Assembly (NCBI GenBank): GCA_037044975.1 | Contig: JBAOIL010000005.1 | Span: 448,490 to 512,489 of the forward strand | Source of the DNA: JADLHS01 sp020848635 | GTDB taxonomy: Bacteria; Verrucomicrobiota; Verrucomicrobiia; Limisphaerales; JADLHS01 | Direction of reading: 5' to 3' | Length of the DNA: 64,000 nt | Shown: positions 9,033 to 17,820 of the stretch, piece by piece | Numbering within the stretch: the first letter of the stretch is position 1 | Layout of the letters: each line of letters starts with the position of its first letter | Program-made: the position numbers and the translations under genes | The notes under the pieces: model-generated | Databases searched by the model: none | Told to the model about the DNA's origin: nothing | The model's input: the letters and a program-made list of their open reading frames with translations, nothing else

Positions 9033-9108
9033 AAATTTTCCAGATCGGCTTACGGGCGCTTGCGCGACAACTGGTTCGTCATCAGCAAGAGGGATCGTCC
9101 ACTTCGGG

Positions 9109-10011
9109 CTACGGCTTTGAGCCATCAGCCCCGGGCGGACGCACGACCAGCACCGAGCAGGGGACTTCACGTAAGAGCCGCTCGACCGTCGAGCCGAGCA
9201 GCACGTAGCCCAGATTACTGCGACCCTTCGTGCCCAGGACGACCAAGTCGGCGCCAACCCGCCGGGCGTATTCCGCAATACCGTGACCGTGGTTCGCCGC
9301 CTCGACCACCGCGTACCGGGCCGGGCGCCCCGCGGTGTCACCGACGAACTCGCGCAGTCGCTGCTCCAGCGCATGACGGCATTGCGCCGCCGTTTCCTCG
9401 TTCACTTCCCAGACATCCGGCACGAGCGCGTAGCGTCCCCACGAACCGGTGAAGACATGGAGGAAATCCACCTGGCTGTCTTCCTGAGCCGCCACGCGCA
9501 GAGCCTGCGCCACCGCCTCGCGGGATTGCTCGGAAAAATCCACGCAGGCGACGACCTTCCGAAAAGGACCGGTATGCCCCTCGTGGACCAGCATCACTTT
9601 GGTGGGCGCCTTCCGAAGGCACTTGGTGGCCAACGTGCCCGCGCCCATGGAAATCATGGAGGAGCCGGTTACGCCCAACACGAGCAGGTCCGTCTTGGTT
9701 TCGCGCACGCGCCGGAGGACGCAGTCAATGGGCGTGCCCACGTCCACTAGGGCCTGCGCCTCCGAAGAAGCCCCGGCCTCGTCCAGCCAAAGTTGTAGCC
9801 TCTGTTTCGCCTCCGCCACCGCGTCCCGCTCCAGCTTTCCGTGCGGTATGTGGCTGGCCCACGCGGCGTCGCTCAGGGTGAAATACTCCACGCTATGCAG
9901 GGCGTGGAGACGGGCGTTGTTCCACTTGGCTAGGCGCACGGCTTGTTCGAGCGCGCTGCGCGAGCAGTCCGAGAAGTCAGTGCCAACGAGGATGGTTTTG
10001 ATCTGGTTCAC
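9109..10011 (-). CDS. Universal stress protein, tandem UspA domains
   Basis: 300-aa cytosolic protein with two UspA folds (about 1-145 and 150-295). Domain 2 has a complete nucleotide motif, GTKGRSNLGYVLLGST, so ATP binding is expected there. In domain 1 the equivalent GVTGSSMISMGAG lacks the last G-S. The start codon is GTG at 10011, giving an N-terminus almost identical to the sister USP (MNQ-KTILVG-DFS-CS). It sits between the frameshifted USP and an HPF-like gene, a combination typical of stationary-phase or low-oxygen regulons. Confidence 0.95.
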   Translation of the reverse strand: MNQIKTILVGTDFSDCSRSALEQAVRLAKWNNARLHALHSVEYFTLSDAAWASHIPHGKLERDAVAEAKQRLQLWLDEAGASSEAQALVDVGTPIDCVLRRVRETKTDLLVLGVTGSSMISMGAGTLATKCLRKAPTKVMLVHEGHTGPFRKVVACVDFSEQSREAVAQALRVAAQEDSQVDFLHVFTGSWGRYALVPDVWEVNEETAAQCRHALEQRLREFVGDTAGRPARYAVVEAANHGHGIAEYARRVGADLVVLGTKGRSNLGYVLLGSTVERLLREVPCSVLVVRPPGADGSKP

Positions 10012-10047
10012 AATTATTGGTTTTGGTGCTTGGGTTTGATTTGGCTT

Positions 10048-10407
10048 TCAGCTTCCGCGCGCGCCGCGTGACTTCACGGCCGGGGCGGACAAATTGCTTT
10101 TCACTTTCTGCAACCGCTTCGTCGCGCGGCTGGTGATTTGTTCCCGCAACTGCTTTATTACTTTCTCGAACGCCGCGCGCAACGTGTGGTCGCGGCTCTC
10201 GGCGAAGACATCCGGGCCGGGCGTGACGAGGTGGACGTTCACCTGATATGCAGGGCTGGCGTTCTCCAATCGTATAAGCCGGATGTTGGCCTCATCAATC
10301 TGCCGCACCTGGCCGAGGGCGAGGATTTGTTTTTCCACCCACGAATCCAAGCTGTCGAGGGATCGGAGGTTGAGGTGTTGCACGTTCAATCTCATGGTCG
10401 TTGTCAT
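10048..10407 (-). CDS. HPF/RaiA-family ribosome hibernation-type protein
   Basis: 119-aa protein resembling the sigma-54 modulation/HPF (S30AE) family: beta strand MRLNVQHLNL, helix LDSWVEKQILALG, strand IRLIRLENASPAYQVNVHLVTPG, then a basic helix (AAFEKVIKQLREQITSRATKRLQK). Family members bind the 30S subunit and promote ribosome dimerisation or inactivation. I took the ATG at 10407. An in-frame ATG at 10440 would add a Gln-rich stretch that reads better as a CA-rich untranslated leader. It shares its neighbourhood with two universal stress proteins. Confidence 0.85.
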   Translation of the reverse strand: MTTTMRLNVQHLNLRSLDSLDSWVEKQILALGQVRQIDEANIRLIRLENASPAYQVNVHLVTPGPDVFAESRDHTLRAAFEKVIKQLREQITSRATKRLQKVKSNLSAPAVKSRGARGS

Positions 10408-10457
10408 AGTTTGTTGTTTTTGTTGTTGGTTGTGATTCATGGCTTGGCTGGGCGCGC

Positions 10458-10835
10458 TCAGCCCCAGCCGAATTCCTTCACGTCCATCGTCCAGGCGCTG
10501 CCATCCGTGACGACGAGGCTGCGATCTTTGAGTTCATAGGCTACCCCCTCCACATCCACGGTTTCCGGGATCACGTTCACAATCACGTCACCAGACATGA
10601 TGGGAATCAGTTTGGTCCGGCGATCCGGCCGTTTCACGAACAGGTGCTTGCTCAGGTCGTCGATCACGAAGACGTAGCCCGAGGCCCGGGCAACGCCCTG
10701 TTCGAAGCCTTCCACTTCGCCGACAAAGTGCCGGCGCACGTCCTTCTCGAAGCGCCGCCGGTGCATGACGTGGATCTTTTCGCCGGGGCTAAGAATGGTT
10801 GCATTGCTTTCTTTCATTTGTTTTTCGTGTTGCAT
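10458..10835 (-). CDS. Conserved hypothetical stress-cluster protein
   Basis: About 125 aa, soluble, no signal peptide. Recognisable features are a basic segment (MHRRRFEKDVRRHFVGEVEG), then beta-rich stretches (GYVFVIDDLSKHLFVKRPDRRTKLIPIMSGDVIVNVIP). The second half looks like a small beta-barrel. I do not recognise a named family. Starts at 10853, 10835 and 10817 are possible; 10835 follows a CA-rich ACACAACAACC leader like that of the HPF-like gene. Position between the HPF-like gene and the zinc peptidase suggests co-regulation with the stress cluster. Confidence 0.7.
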   Translation of the reverse strand: MQHEKQMKESNATILSPGEKIHVMHRRRFEKDVRRHFVGEVEGFEQGVARASGYVFVIDDLSKHLFVKRPDRRTKLIPIMSGDVIVNVIPETVDVEGVAYELKDRSLVVTDGSAWTMDVKEFGWG

Positions 10836-10871
10836 GGTTGTTGTGTCTGCCACCTCGAATTGGAATGGCGT

Positions 10872-11561
10872 CTAGTCGCGCTGCCGTCCGCCGGTGAGCA
10901 GCGGTAGCACATGCCAGAGGAAATACGCCAGCGAGGTGATGAACGCCGCCACGTAAGTCCACGCTGCGGCATCGAGCACCCGCTTCACACCCGTCGCTTC
11001 TTCGCCAGGCGCGATAAAGCCGAAATCGGCCAGCACCAGCTTTGCACGGCGCGACGCATCGAATTCCACCGGCAGCGTGACGAGATTGAACAACATGATC
11101 ACTCCCCAGGCCACGGCCATGAAGAACGCGCCCGTCAAGGGCGTGATCAAGCCGGTGAACAGCCCGAGCAGCGGCAGAAACATCACCACGTAGTTCGCGT
11201 ACGTCGTAATGCCCACCGCCGCCATGCGCCAGTGCAACGGCCCGTAGGCGTGCGCGTGCTGAATGGCGTGCCCGCATTCGTGCGCCGCCACGCCGAGCGC
11301 CGCCGGGGTGCGCCCGAAGTAGTTCGCCTCGGACAACACCAGCCGCTTGTGGATCGGATCATAATGATCGCCCAGCATGCCTTCCGCGTGGATGATCTCA
11401 ACATCGCGTATGCCGCTGCGGCGCAGGATTTCCGCCGCCGCCTGACCTCCGGTGACGCCCGAACGCACGACGCCCTGGTTGTAGCGTTTGTAAACCGACT
11501 TCACGCGCCACATTGCCCAGAGGGAGAGCGCCATCGTTCCGATAAAGAGAGTCCAGATCAT
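10872..11561 (-). CDS. Membrane zinc metallopeptidase, YugP family
   Basis: 229-aa membrane protein of the Zn_peptidase_2 (YugP) family. An N-terminal helix (about 1-20) is followed by a soluble segment with HYDP and the catalytic HECGH (94-98), then two hydrophobic segments (about 115-160), a conserved VEFDASRRA region and a last helix near residue 205-220. The length and order match the family. The physiological substrate is unknown. It is the first gene of the minus-strand stress cluster. Confidence 0.93.
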   Translation of the reverse strand: MIWTLFIGTMALSLWAMWRVKSVYKRYNQGVVRSGVTGGQAAAEILRRSGIRDVEIIHAEGMLGDHYDPIHKRLVLSEANYFGRTPAALGVAAHECGHAIQHAHAYGPLHWRMAAVGITTYANYVVMFLPLLGLFTGLITPLTGAFFMAVAWGVIMLFNLVTLPVEFDASRRAKLVLADFGFIAPGEEATGVKRVLDAAAWTYVAAFITSLAYFLWHVLPLLTGGRQRD

Positions 11562-11910
11562 AAATTGCCTTTCGCTTTTCGTCTTTGCTTCGTCTGCGCG
11601 TCAGCGTCCGGGGCTGCCGCGATCACGGGTGAACCCTAGGCGCACTTCGGCGCCCGGACTAATACGCAATTCCGAACGGACGCTTAGGTTAATCCGAAAG
11701 AACTCTGCGCCCGAGGGGCGATCTGGGTTCGGGAAAGGCTCGAATGGGCGCAGCCTGAAATGCCCAGGTTCAGAGTGCCGCCTTCAGGCGGTTCGGCGCA
11801 GTCCCTTCTCCCGCCGCAGAAATGCTGAACTCGAAACCAACCGCCCGCTTGCTACGGCAATCGAGCGTCCGGTTTGGCGCGAAGCCCGTTTTACTCTATG
11901 ATCGAGGGTG
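11562..11910. other. Intergenic region between divergent genes
   Basis: This 349-base gap separates the divergent zinc-peptidase and tspO genes and must hold their promoters. The only clear structure is a short hairpin CCGCC-TTCA-GGCGG at 11778-11791. No gene or RNA was recognised. Confidence 0.5.
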
Positions 11911-12411
11911 ATGACTGCGAGCAATGCTGCGCTGCCGAGCCCAAGCCGAAGCCGGCGGATCTTCGGGCTGGTGGGCTGGTTGACGTTGTGCTTTGCGGCG
12001 GCAGCGTTCGGCGGCTTCTTCCTGCCCGGCGAATGGTACGCGCAGCTTCAGAAGCCCGCGTGGAATCCTCCCAGTTGGATTTTTGGCCCGGTGTGGACGG
12101 CGCTGTACCTCATGATGGCGATTGCCGCCTGGCTGGTTTGGCAGCACAGCGGGTTCGCAGGGCAACGCTTAGCGCTGAGTCTGTTCCGTCTGCAACTGCT
12201 GTTCAATGCCATGTGGTCGCCGCTTTTCTTTGGATTACGGAATCCCGCACTCGCCTTCGTGGACATCGTGCTGCTGTGGGTCGCGTTGCTAGCCACGCTG
12301 CTGACTTTCTGGCGGCGGTCACACGTCGCCGGGGCGTTGCTGATTCCCTATCTGGCCTGGGTCAGCTTCGCAACCGCGCTAAATTTCGCCTTGTGGCGGC
12401 TCAACTCCTGA
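11911..12411 (+). CDS. tspO: TspO/MBR family membrane protein
   Basis: 166-aa five-helix protein of the TspO/peripheral benzodiazepine receptor family, which binds porphyrins and takes part in oxygen or stress signalling. The family signature is clear: WYAQLQKPAWNPPSWIFGPVWTALYLMMAIA, then LFRLQLLFNAMWSPLFF and PYLAWVSFATALNF. The ATG at 11911 directly follows an in-frame GTG (11908), so the exact start is uncertain by one codon. It is followed closely by the CIA30-like gene on the same strand. Confidence 0.95.
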   Translation: MTASNAALPSPSRSRRIFGLVGWLTLCFAAAAFGGFFLPGEWYAQLQKPAWNPPSWIFGPVWTALYLMMAIAAWLVWQHSGFAGQRLALSLFRLQLLFNAMWSPLFFGLRNPALAFVDIVLLWVALLATLLTFWRRSHVAGALLIPYLAWVSFATALNFALWRLNS

Positions 12412-12428
12412 CCTTCAGCGCCGGCAAA

Positions 12429-13001
12429 ATGACCATTCGCTCCATCTTGAAACCGCAGTTGCTGCTACTTTGCTTTGCCATGAATGCTCATTCCACCCCG
12501 GACAAAATGGTTTACGATTTCCAATCTCCCACCAATGCCGCGTGGCAAATTGTCAACGACGACGTGATGGGCGGCGTGTCCGCCAGCAGCTTTCGCATCA
12601 CCAACGGCGTCGCAGTTTTCAGTGGCGAAGTGTCGCTGGCGAACCACGGCGGCTTTGCTTCAGTGCACTCGCTGCCCGCGCGGCACGACCTGGGCGATCG
12701 GGACAGTTTCGTGGTCCGCGTGCGTGGCGACGGGCGGCGCTACAAATTGACTGCGCGCATGGATCGCAGCTCTGACAATGGGATTTACCAATACGCCTGC
12801 ACGACGAAACAAGGCGAGTGGGAAGAGCACCGGCTGCCGTTGAAAGATTTCGCGGATTCGTTCCGGGGGCGTGTGCTGACCGATGTCCCGCCGCTGAATC
12901 CGACGAAGGTGAGTTTGGTCGGCTTCCTGATCTCCGACCAGCAGCCGGGCGCATTCCGGTTGGAGATCGCCTGGATCATGGCGCGGACGTCAGTGCGGTG
13001 A
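12429..13001 (+). CDS. CIA30-family (NDUFAF1-like) secreted protein
   Basis: 190-aa protein with a signal-like start (MTIRSILKPQLLLLCFAMNAHS) and one CIA30 beta-sandwich domain (about 27-185): WQIVNDDVMGGVSASSF, GGFASVHSLPARHDLG, FVVRVRGDGRRYKLTAR and VSLVGFLISDQQPGAFRLEI. The eukaryotic relative NDUFAF1 helps assemble complex I. Bacterial members are common and mostly uncharacterised, and a carbohydrate-binding-like role is also possible. The gene lies 17 bases after tspO, so the two probably share a transcript. Confidence 0.9.
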   Translation: MTIRSILKPQLLLLCFAMNAHSTPDKMVYDFQSPTNAAWQIVNDDVMGGVSASSFRITNGVAVFSGEVSLANHGGFASVHSLPARHDLGDRDSFVVRVRGDGRRYKLTARMDRSSDNGIYQYACTTKQGEWEEHRLPLKDFADSFRGRVLTDVPPLNPTKVSLVGFLISDQQPGAFRLEIAWIMARTSVR

Positions 13002-13093
13002 CTGCGAACTTGCTCCCGGCGACGCAGACCACAATTCCGCCCGCCGGAGTCGAAGTTTTTCCCTCGCTTTCCCAGCCAACTCCGCCTACACGA

Positions 13094-13900
13094 ATGGCCG
13101 ACATGGAGTGGCCGGCTTTTTTGCTCGCGGGTTTCGCGGTGCTGTTTATCGGCGTCGCGAAGGCAGGCTTTGGCGGCGGATTGGGGATGCTGGTCACGCC
13201 GCTGTGTGTGCTCGCGTTCGGATCGAAGACCGCCATTGGCATCCTGCTGCCGTTGCTCTGTGCCGGCGACGCATTTTCCCTTTACCATTACTGGGGCCGG
13301 TGGCGCGCGGACAACTTGAAATTTCTGCTCCCGGGCGTCGTGATCGGCGTCGTGATCGGTGTGCAACTCATCGGCCAGTTTTCGCCGCGCCAGCTCAACA
13401 TCGCCATCGGATTGATTGCCGTGCTGTTCGTGGGGTTTCAACTTGCCAAGGATCGCATCTTCCGGGCGGAAGGAGCGTTCGCTCCAAATCACCGGATCGG
13501 CCTGCCGTGCGGCATCGGCATGGGCATCACCTCGACCTTTGCCCACGGCGCCGGGCCGGTGGCGGCGATGTTCCTGATGCCGCAGCGACTGCCCAAAGAA
13601 ATCTTCGTGGGCACCAGCGTCCTGGTTTTCACTTTCGTTAACTGGATCAAGCTGCCGTTTTTTTGTGTGGACCGTTCGCTGGTGGACCTCCCGGTGTTCG
13701 CTTCGCAGGCCTTGATCACGCCGGCCACGCTGCTGACGAGCGCGAAGTTCTTTCCGTTGGTGCCGCTTGGCGTCTGGCTGGGCGTGTGGCTGAACCGCCG
13801 CTTTTCCGAAACCGCGTTCGTGCGGGTGATCTACGCCATCCTGCTCGTCACCGGTCTGCAACTGATCTTCAACTTCGACCTCGCCGCTCCGTTCCGGTGA
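13094..13900 (+). CDS. TSUP (TauE/SafE) family permease
   Basis: 268-aa polytopic permease of the sulfite-exporter TauE/SafE family. Two repeats of the family motif are visible: GVAKAGFGGGLGMLVTPLC in the N-terminal half, and GMGITSTFAHGAGPVAAMFLMPQRLPKEIFVGTSVL in the C-terminal half. About eight hydrophobic segments are present. The substrate is likely a sulfur-containing or organic anion, but it cannot be assigned. The start MADMEW was chosen as the first Met before TM1; an alternative Met lies three codons later. Confidence 0.9.
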   Translation: MADMEWPAFLLAGFAVLFIGVAKAGFGGGLGMLVTPLCVLAFGSKTAIGILLPLLCAGDAFSLYHYWGRWRADNLKFLLPGVVIGVVIGVQLIGQFSPRQLNIAIGLIAVLFVGFQLAKDRIFRAEGAFAPNHRIGLPCGIGMGITSTFAHGAGPVAAMFLMPQRLPKEIFVGTSVLVFTFVNWIKLPFFCVDRSLVDLPVFASQALITPATLLTSAKFFPLVPLGVWLGVWLNRRFSETAFVRVIYAILLVTGLQLIFNFDLAAPFR

Positions 13901-14072
13901 TCGAAGTGCGCCCTGCCGCCTCGCCGCGATTCATGGGTGCCCCGCCCCAACGCCGCCGCCGCGGAATGATGCCCGGGGTCGTTACCGTTGGGGAGGCGTG
14001 GTCCTTTCCAAATTTCTGATCGACCTGTGCCACGGCTGGAGCGCAAGCTGTCGTCCAACACGGGTCCTACCG

Positions 14073-14966
14073 ATGAAAAGATGGATGCACTTAACGGCCA
14101 GTCTGGTCATTTGCACCTTTTGCTTGGTGTCAAACGCAGCGGCGGCGGAACCGTTCTTCTTCATTCAACTCAGCGATCCGCAATTTGGCATGTTCACGGA
14201 CAACCAGGATTTTGCCCAGGAGACGGCGAACTTGGAACTCGCCGTGGCTACGGTCAACCGGCTGCGCCCGGCATTCGTCGTGATCACCGGCGACCTTGTG
14301 AACAAACCGGGCAACGACGCACAGATCGCCGAGTATCAGCGCATCATGCGCCGGGTCAATCCCACCATTCCGGTGTACAACGTCGCCGGCAATCACGACC
14401 TCGCCAACGTCCCGACGCCGGCGCGCATCGCGGCCTACACCAATCAATTCGGTTCCGACCATTACACCTTCCGACATGCGGGGTTCATCGGCATTGTGCT
14501 CAATTCGGTGATCATTCATTCGCCGCAACAGACGACGAATCAACTCGCTGAGCAGGAACGCTGGCTCCGGATCGAACTGGACCGCGCCCGCCAGAACAGC
14601 GCGCAGCACATCGTGATCTTCGCGCATCATCCCTGGTTTCTGAAGGCTGCCGGTGAACCGGACGAATACTTCAACATCCCGGTTGAGCGACGCGCCCCCT
14701 ATCTCGCCTTGTTTCACGAGTTTGGAGTGAAGCATCTGTTCGCCGGCCATTATCACCGCAACGCCGTTGCCCGCGATGGCGATCTCGAAGCCGTTACCAC
14801 CGGTCCCGTAGGTAAACCCCTGGGCGAGGACAAGTCCGGGCTGCGCATCGTGATCGTACGCGACGACCAGCTTGAGCATCGCTATTACCACCTCGGAGAA
14901 CTGCCCAACCGCATTGACCTCGGCGCGGCCAAACCCAAGCGCGCCGCCGCTCCAACTACCCGCTAA
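14073..14966 (+). CDS. Secreted metallophosphoesterase (CPPED1-like)
   Basis: 297-aa secreted or periplasmic calcineurin-like phosphoesterase. The signal peptide is MKRWMHLTASLVICTFCLVSNAAAA. The metal-site motifs follow in order: QLSDPQFG (D-x-Q variant typical of CPPED1/CSTP1), VITGDLVN, VAGNHD, FAHHPW and GHYHRN. The Gln replaces the first-motif His, as in that subfamily. The start was set at 14073 because the signal peptide begins there; an in-frame upstream start adds a non-signal stretch. The gene is 14 bases before the beta-helix gene and may be its operon partner. Confidence 0.92.
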   Translation: MKRWMHLTASLVICTFCLVSNAAAAEPFFFIQLSDPQFGMFTDNQDFAQETANLELAVATVNRLRPAFVVITGDLVNKPGNDAQIAEYQRIMRRVNPTIPVYNVAGNHDLANVPTPARIAAYTNQFGSDHYTFRHAGFIGIVLNSVIIHSPQQTTNQLAEQERWLRIELDRARQNSAQHIVIFAHHPWFLKAAGEPDEYFNIPVERRAPYLALFHEFGVKHLFAGHYHRNAVARDGDLEAVTTGPVGKPLGEDKSGLRIVIVRDDQLEHRYYHLGELPNRIDLGAAKPKRAAAPTTR

Positions 14967-14980
14967 GATTGAAGATTGTC

Positions 14981-17698
14981 ATGAGAATTCAACTTGCTGC
15001 CACTTTGGTCTCCATGTTTGTTGCGTTGACTACGTCAGCTCTGGTTGCCGCTGATTCTGTCACGCTTCATGTCGCGCCGACCGGAAACGATGCCTGGTCC
15101 GGCGCGCTGGCGTCACCCAACCCAACTCACACCGATGGCCCGGTGGCCAGTCTTGCCGGCGCCGTCGCGCGCATTCGCGAACTGCGAGCGAAACGCAACG
15201 ACCGCCCCAATGCACTCGTGCTCGTTCAAGGCGGCGAGTATTCAATCACCACACCGCTTGTGCTAACTGCCGAGGACAGCGGCCTGCGCTTCGCAGCGGA
15301 GTCTGGCGCGCGGCCGGTCTTCAATGGGGGCCGGCGCATTGCGGGTTGGCAGCGGGGTACAGATGGGGTGTGGACCGCGACAGTTTCCGAGGTGGCCGCG
15401 GGACGCTGGTATTTTGAACAACTCTGGGTGAATGGCCACCGGGCTACCCGGGCGCGCACGCCGAACGATTTTTATTACTACATGGCCGGCAAAGTTGCGC
15501 ACGGCACCGACCCGCTGACAGGCCAACCTGCGGATCTCAGCCGCCGCGCGTTCAAGGCGCGAGCGGAGGATGTCCAGTCACGGTCCAACCTCCCAACGAA
15601 CCACCTGAGCGACGTGACGGTGGTGGTTTATCACTCGTGGGAAATCTCGCGCCACCGGCTGGCGGCGTTTGATCCCGCGTCCGCCACGCTTATCACCTCG
15701 GGCGAGGCCCCGTGGGCGTTCATGCAATGGGGCGCGACCCAGCGGTATCACCTCGAAAACTTTCGGGCGGCGCTTGATGAACCGGGCGAATGGTTTCTCG
15801 ACCGCGACGGCACGCTCTCCTATCTGCCGCTGCCCGGCGAAGACATGACCAAGGCTGAAGTCTTCGCGCCGGTCGTCGAACAATTCATACTGCTTCAGGG
15901 CGAACCGGAGAAAGGCCGTTTTGTCGAGGACGTTGCGTTCAAAGGGCTCGCGTTTCGTCACGGACAATATTTGCTCCCGCCCGGCGGCCACGGCGATGCG
16001 CAGGCGGCGTTTTCGATTCCGGCGGTGTTCGAGGCGGACGGGGCCCGACGGGTGACGATTGAGGATTGCGAGTTCGGCCACATTGGGATTTATGGCGTGT
16101 GGTTCCGCCGTGGCTGCCGCGATTGCCGACTCGTGCATTCGCATCTCCACGATCTTGGCGCGGGGGGCGTGCGCATTGGCGAGGGACGCATTGCCGCCAA
16201 CGAAGCCGAGCGCACGAGTCATGTGGTGGTGGACAACAACATCATCCAGGGTGGCGGATACATTCACATGGGCGCCATTGGCGTGTGGATTGGGCAGAGC
16301 GGGGACAATCAGATCACGCACAATGACATTGGCGGGTTCGGCTACACAGGCGTGTCGGTTGGCTGGACTTGGGGCTATGGCGCGAGTCTGGCCCAGCGAA
16401 ACCGGATTGATTTCAACCACATCCACCATCTGGGTCGCGGGGTGCTAAGCGACATGGGCGGGGTTTACACGCTCGGCCCCTCCGAAGGCACGACCGTGAA
16501 TCACAACGTCATCCATGATGTCTGGTCTTACGACCGTTACGGCCGCGGCGGCTGGGGGCTATACAACGACGAAGGGAGCACACACATCGAGCTCGCGAGC
16601 AACCTCGTCTATCGCGTAAAGACCGGCACCTACCACCAGCACTATGGCCGGGAGAACATCGTGCGGAACAACATCCTGGCATTCAGCGACGATGGCCAGC
16701 TCCAGCGCTCGCGGGTCGAGGGGCACGTGTCGTTCAGCTTCAGCAACAACTTGGTAATTTGGAATGGCGGGCGGCTCCTTGAAGGCACTTGGAAGGACAC
16801 CAACGTCCTCGTCGCGAGCAATCTGTATTGGGACATGAGCGGCGAGCCGGTGAAGTTCGCCGGCCTGGGCCTCGACGATTGGCAAAAGTTCGGCCAGGAC
16901 GCTGGCTCGGTGATTGCGGATCCGCTCTTCGTGAACGCGGCGCAATCCGACTTCCGGTTGCGCGATAGCTCGCCGGCGGTGAAAGTCGGCTTCAACCCGT
17001 TCGACGTGAGCATAGCCGGAGTTTACGGCGACCGCGTGTGGCGGCAGCTCGCGGCAGCGAAAATCTATCCACCGGTCAAGTTTGCCCCGCCGCCACCGCC
17101 GCCACCCCCGTTGGAACTCAAAGACGACTTCGAAGCCACCCCCGTTGGCAGCCCGCCCGCCGAGGCGATGGTGAGCGTAGAAGGCAAGGGTGATTCGCTC
17201 GCGATCACGGACGAGATGGCAGCGGGAGGAAAACACAGCCTGAGATTCCAGGACGCGCCCGGCCTGCAGGCCTCATTCAATCCTCATCTTTACTACCTCC
17301 CGCGACACCACAAGGGCCTGACCGGTTGCTCCTTTGACCTTCGCATCGAGCCCGCGACCGTGATGTATCACGAGTGGCGCGACAGCGCCGCGCCCTATCG
17401 GGTCGGCCCGAGTTTCTGGATTCGCAGTGGCAAACTCTCTGTGGCTGGAAAGGAGTTACTGACCATTCCGTCCGACCAGTGGGTTCACTTTGTAATCGCC
17501 GCTCAGCTCGGCTCAGAAAGCGATCATGTCTGGATTCTTTGCGTCACCGTGCCCGGCCAGCCCGCCCAAGTCTTCCGCCAACTTGGGAACGGCAGCGCCG
17601 ATTGGCAACACCTCGACTGGCTGGGTTTCGTCAGCCAGGCCGACGCAAAAACTGTTTTCTATCTCGATAATTTGGAACTTACGAACCGGGCCCGTTGA
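14981..17698 (+). CDS. Secreted right-handed beta-helix (pectate-lyase-like) protein
   Basis: 905-aa secreted protein. A signal peptide (about 1-24, ending ALVAAD) is followed by an SLH-free N-terminal beta-helix entry (LHVAPTGNDAWSGAL...GPVASLAGAVARIRELR), a large right-handed parallel beta-helix (about 330-650) rich in N/H/G turns (VVVDNNIIQGGGYIHMG, ITHNDIGGFGYTGVSVG), a proline spacer of eight Pro near residue 700, and a C-terminal concanavalin-like sandwich (about 715-900). This architecture fits polysaccharide lyases or glycosidases of Verrucomicrobiota. The glycan target is not evident. Confidence 0.88.
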   Translation: MRIQLAATLVSMFVALTTSALVAADSVTLHVAPTGNDAWSGALASPNPTHTDGPVASLAGAVARIRELRAKRNDRPNALVLVQGGEYSITTPLVLTAEDSGLRFAAESGARPVFNGGRRIAGWQRGTDGVWTATVSEVAAGRWYFEQLWVNGHRATRARTPNDFYYYMAGKVAHGTDPLTGQPADLSRRAFKARAEDVQSRSNLPTNHLSDVTVVVYHSWEISRHRLAAFDPASATLITSGEAPWAFMQWGATQRYHLENFRAALDEPGEWFLDRDGTLSYLPLPGEDMTKAEVFAPVVEQFILLQGEPEKGRFVEDVAFKGLAFRHGQYLLPPGGHGDAQAAFSIPAVFEADGARRVTIEDCEFGHIGIYGVWFRRGCRDCRLVHSHLHDLGAGGVRIGEGRIAANEAERTSHVVVDNNIIQGGGYIHMGAIGVWIGQSGDNQITHNDIGGFGYTGVSVGWTWGYGASLAQRNRIDFNHIHHLGRGVLSDMGGVYTLGPSEGTTVNHNVIHDVWSYDRYGRGGWGLYNDEGSTHIELASNLVYRVKTGTYHQHYGRENIVRNNILAFSDDGQLQRSRVEGHVSFSFSNNLVIWNGGRLLEGTWKDTNVLVASNLYWDMSGEPVKFAGLGLDDWQKFGQDAGSVIADPLFVNAAQSDFRLRDSSPAVKVGFNPFDVSIAGVYGDRVWRQLAAAKIYPPVKFAPPPPPPPPLELKDDFEATPVGSPPAEAMVSVEGKGDSLAITDEMAAGGKHSLRFQDAPGLQASFNPHLYYLPRHHKGLTGCSFDLRIEPATVMYHEWRDSAAPYRVGPSFWIRSGKLSVAGKELLTIPSDQWVHFVIAAQLGSESDHVWILCVTVPGQPAQVFRQLGNGSADWQHLDWLGFVSQADAKTVFYLDNLELTNRAR

Positions 17699-17820
17699 GG
17701 CCGCACACCAAGCCCGTTGCCAAAGCAAACGGTGGTTCTAAAACTGGCGTCGCGCCCGGCATTGTGTGCTGGTCCAAGTTTATCCATTGAGACGCTTCGG
17801 CGGCGGGCGTATGCTGTGGT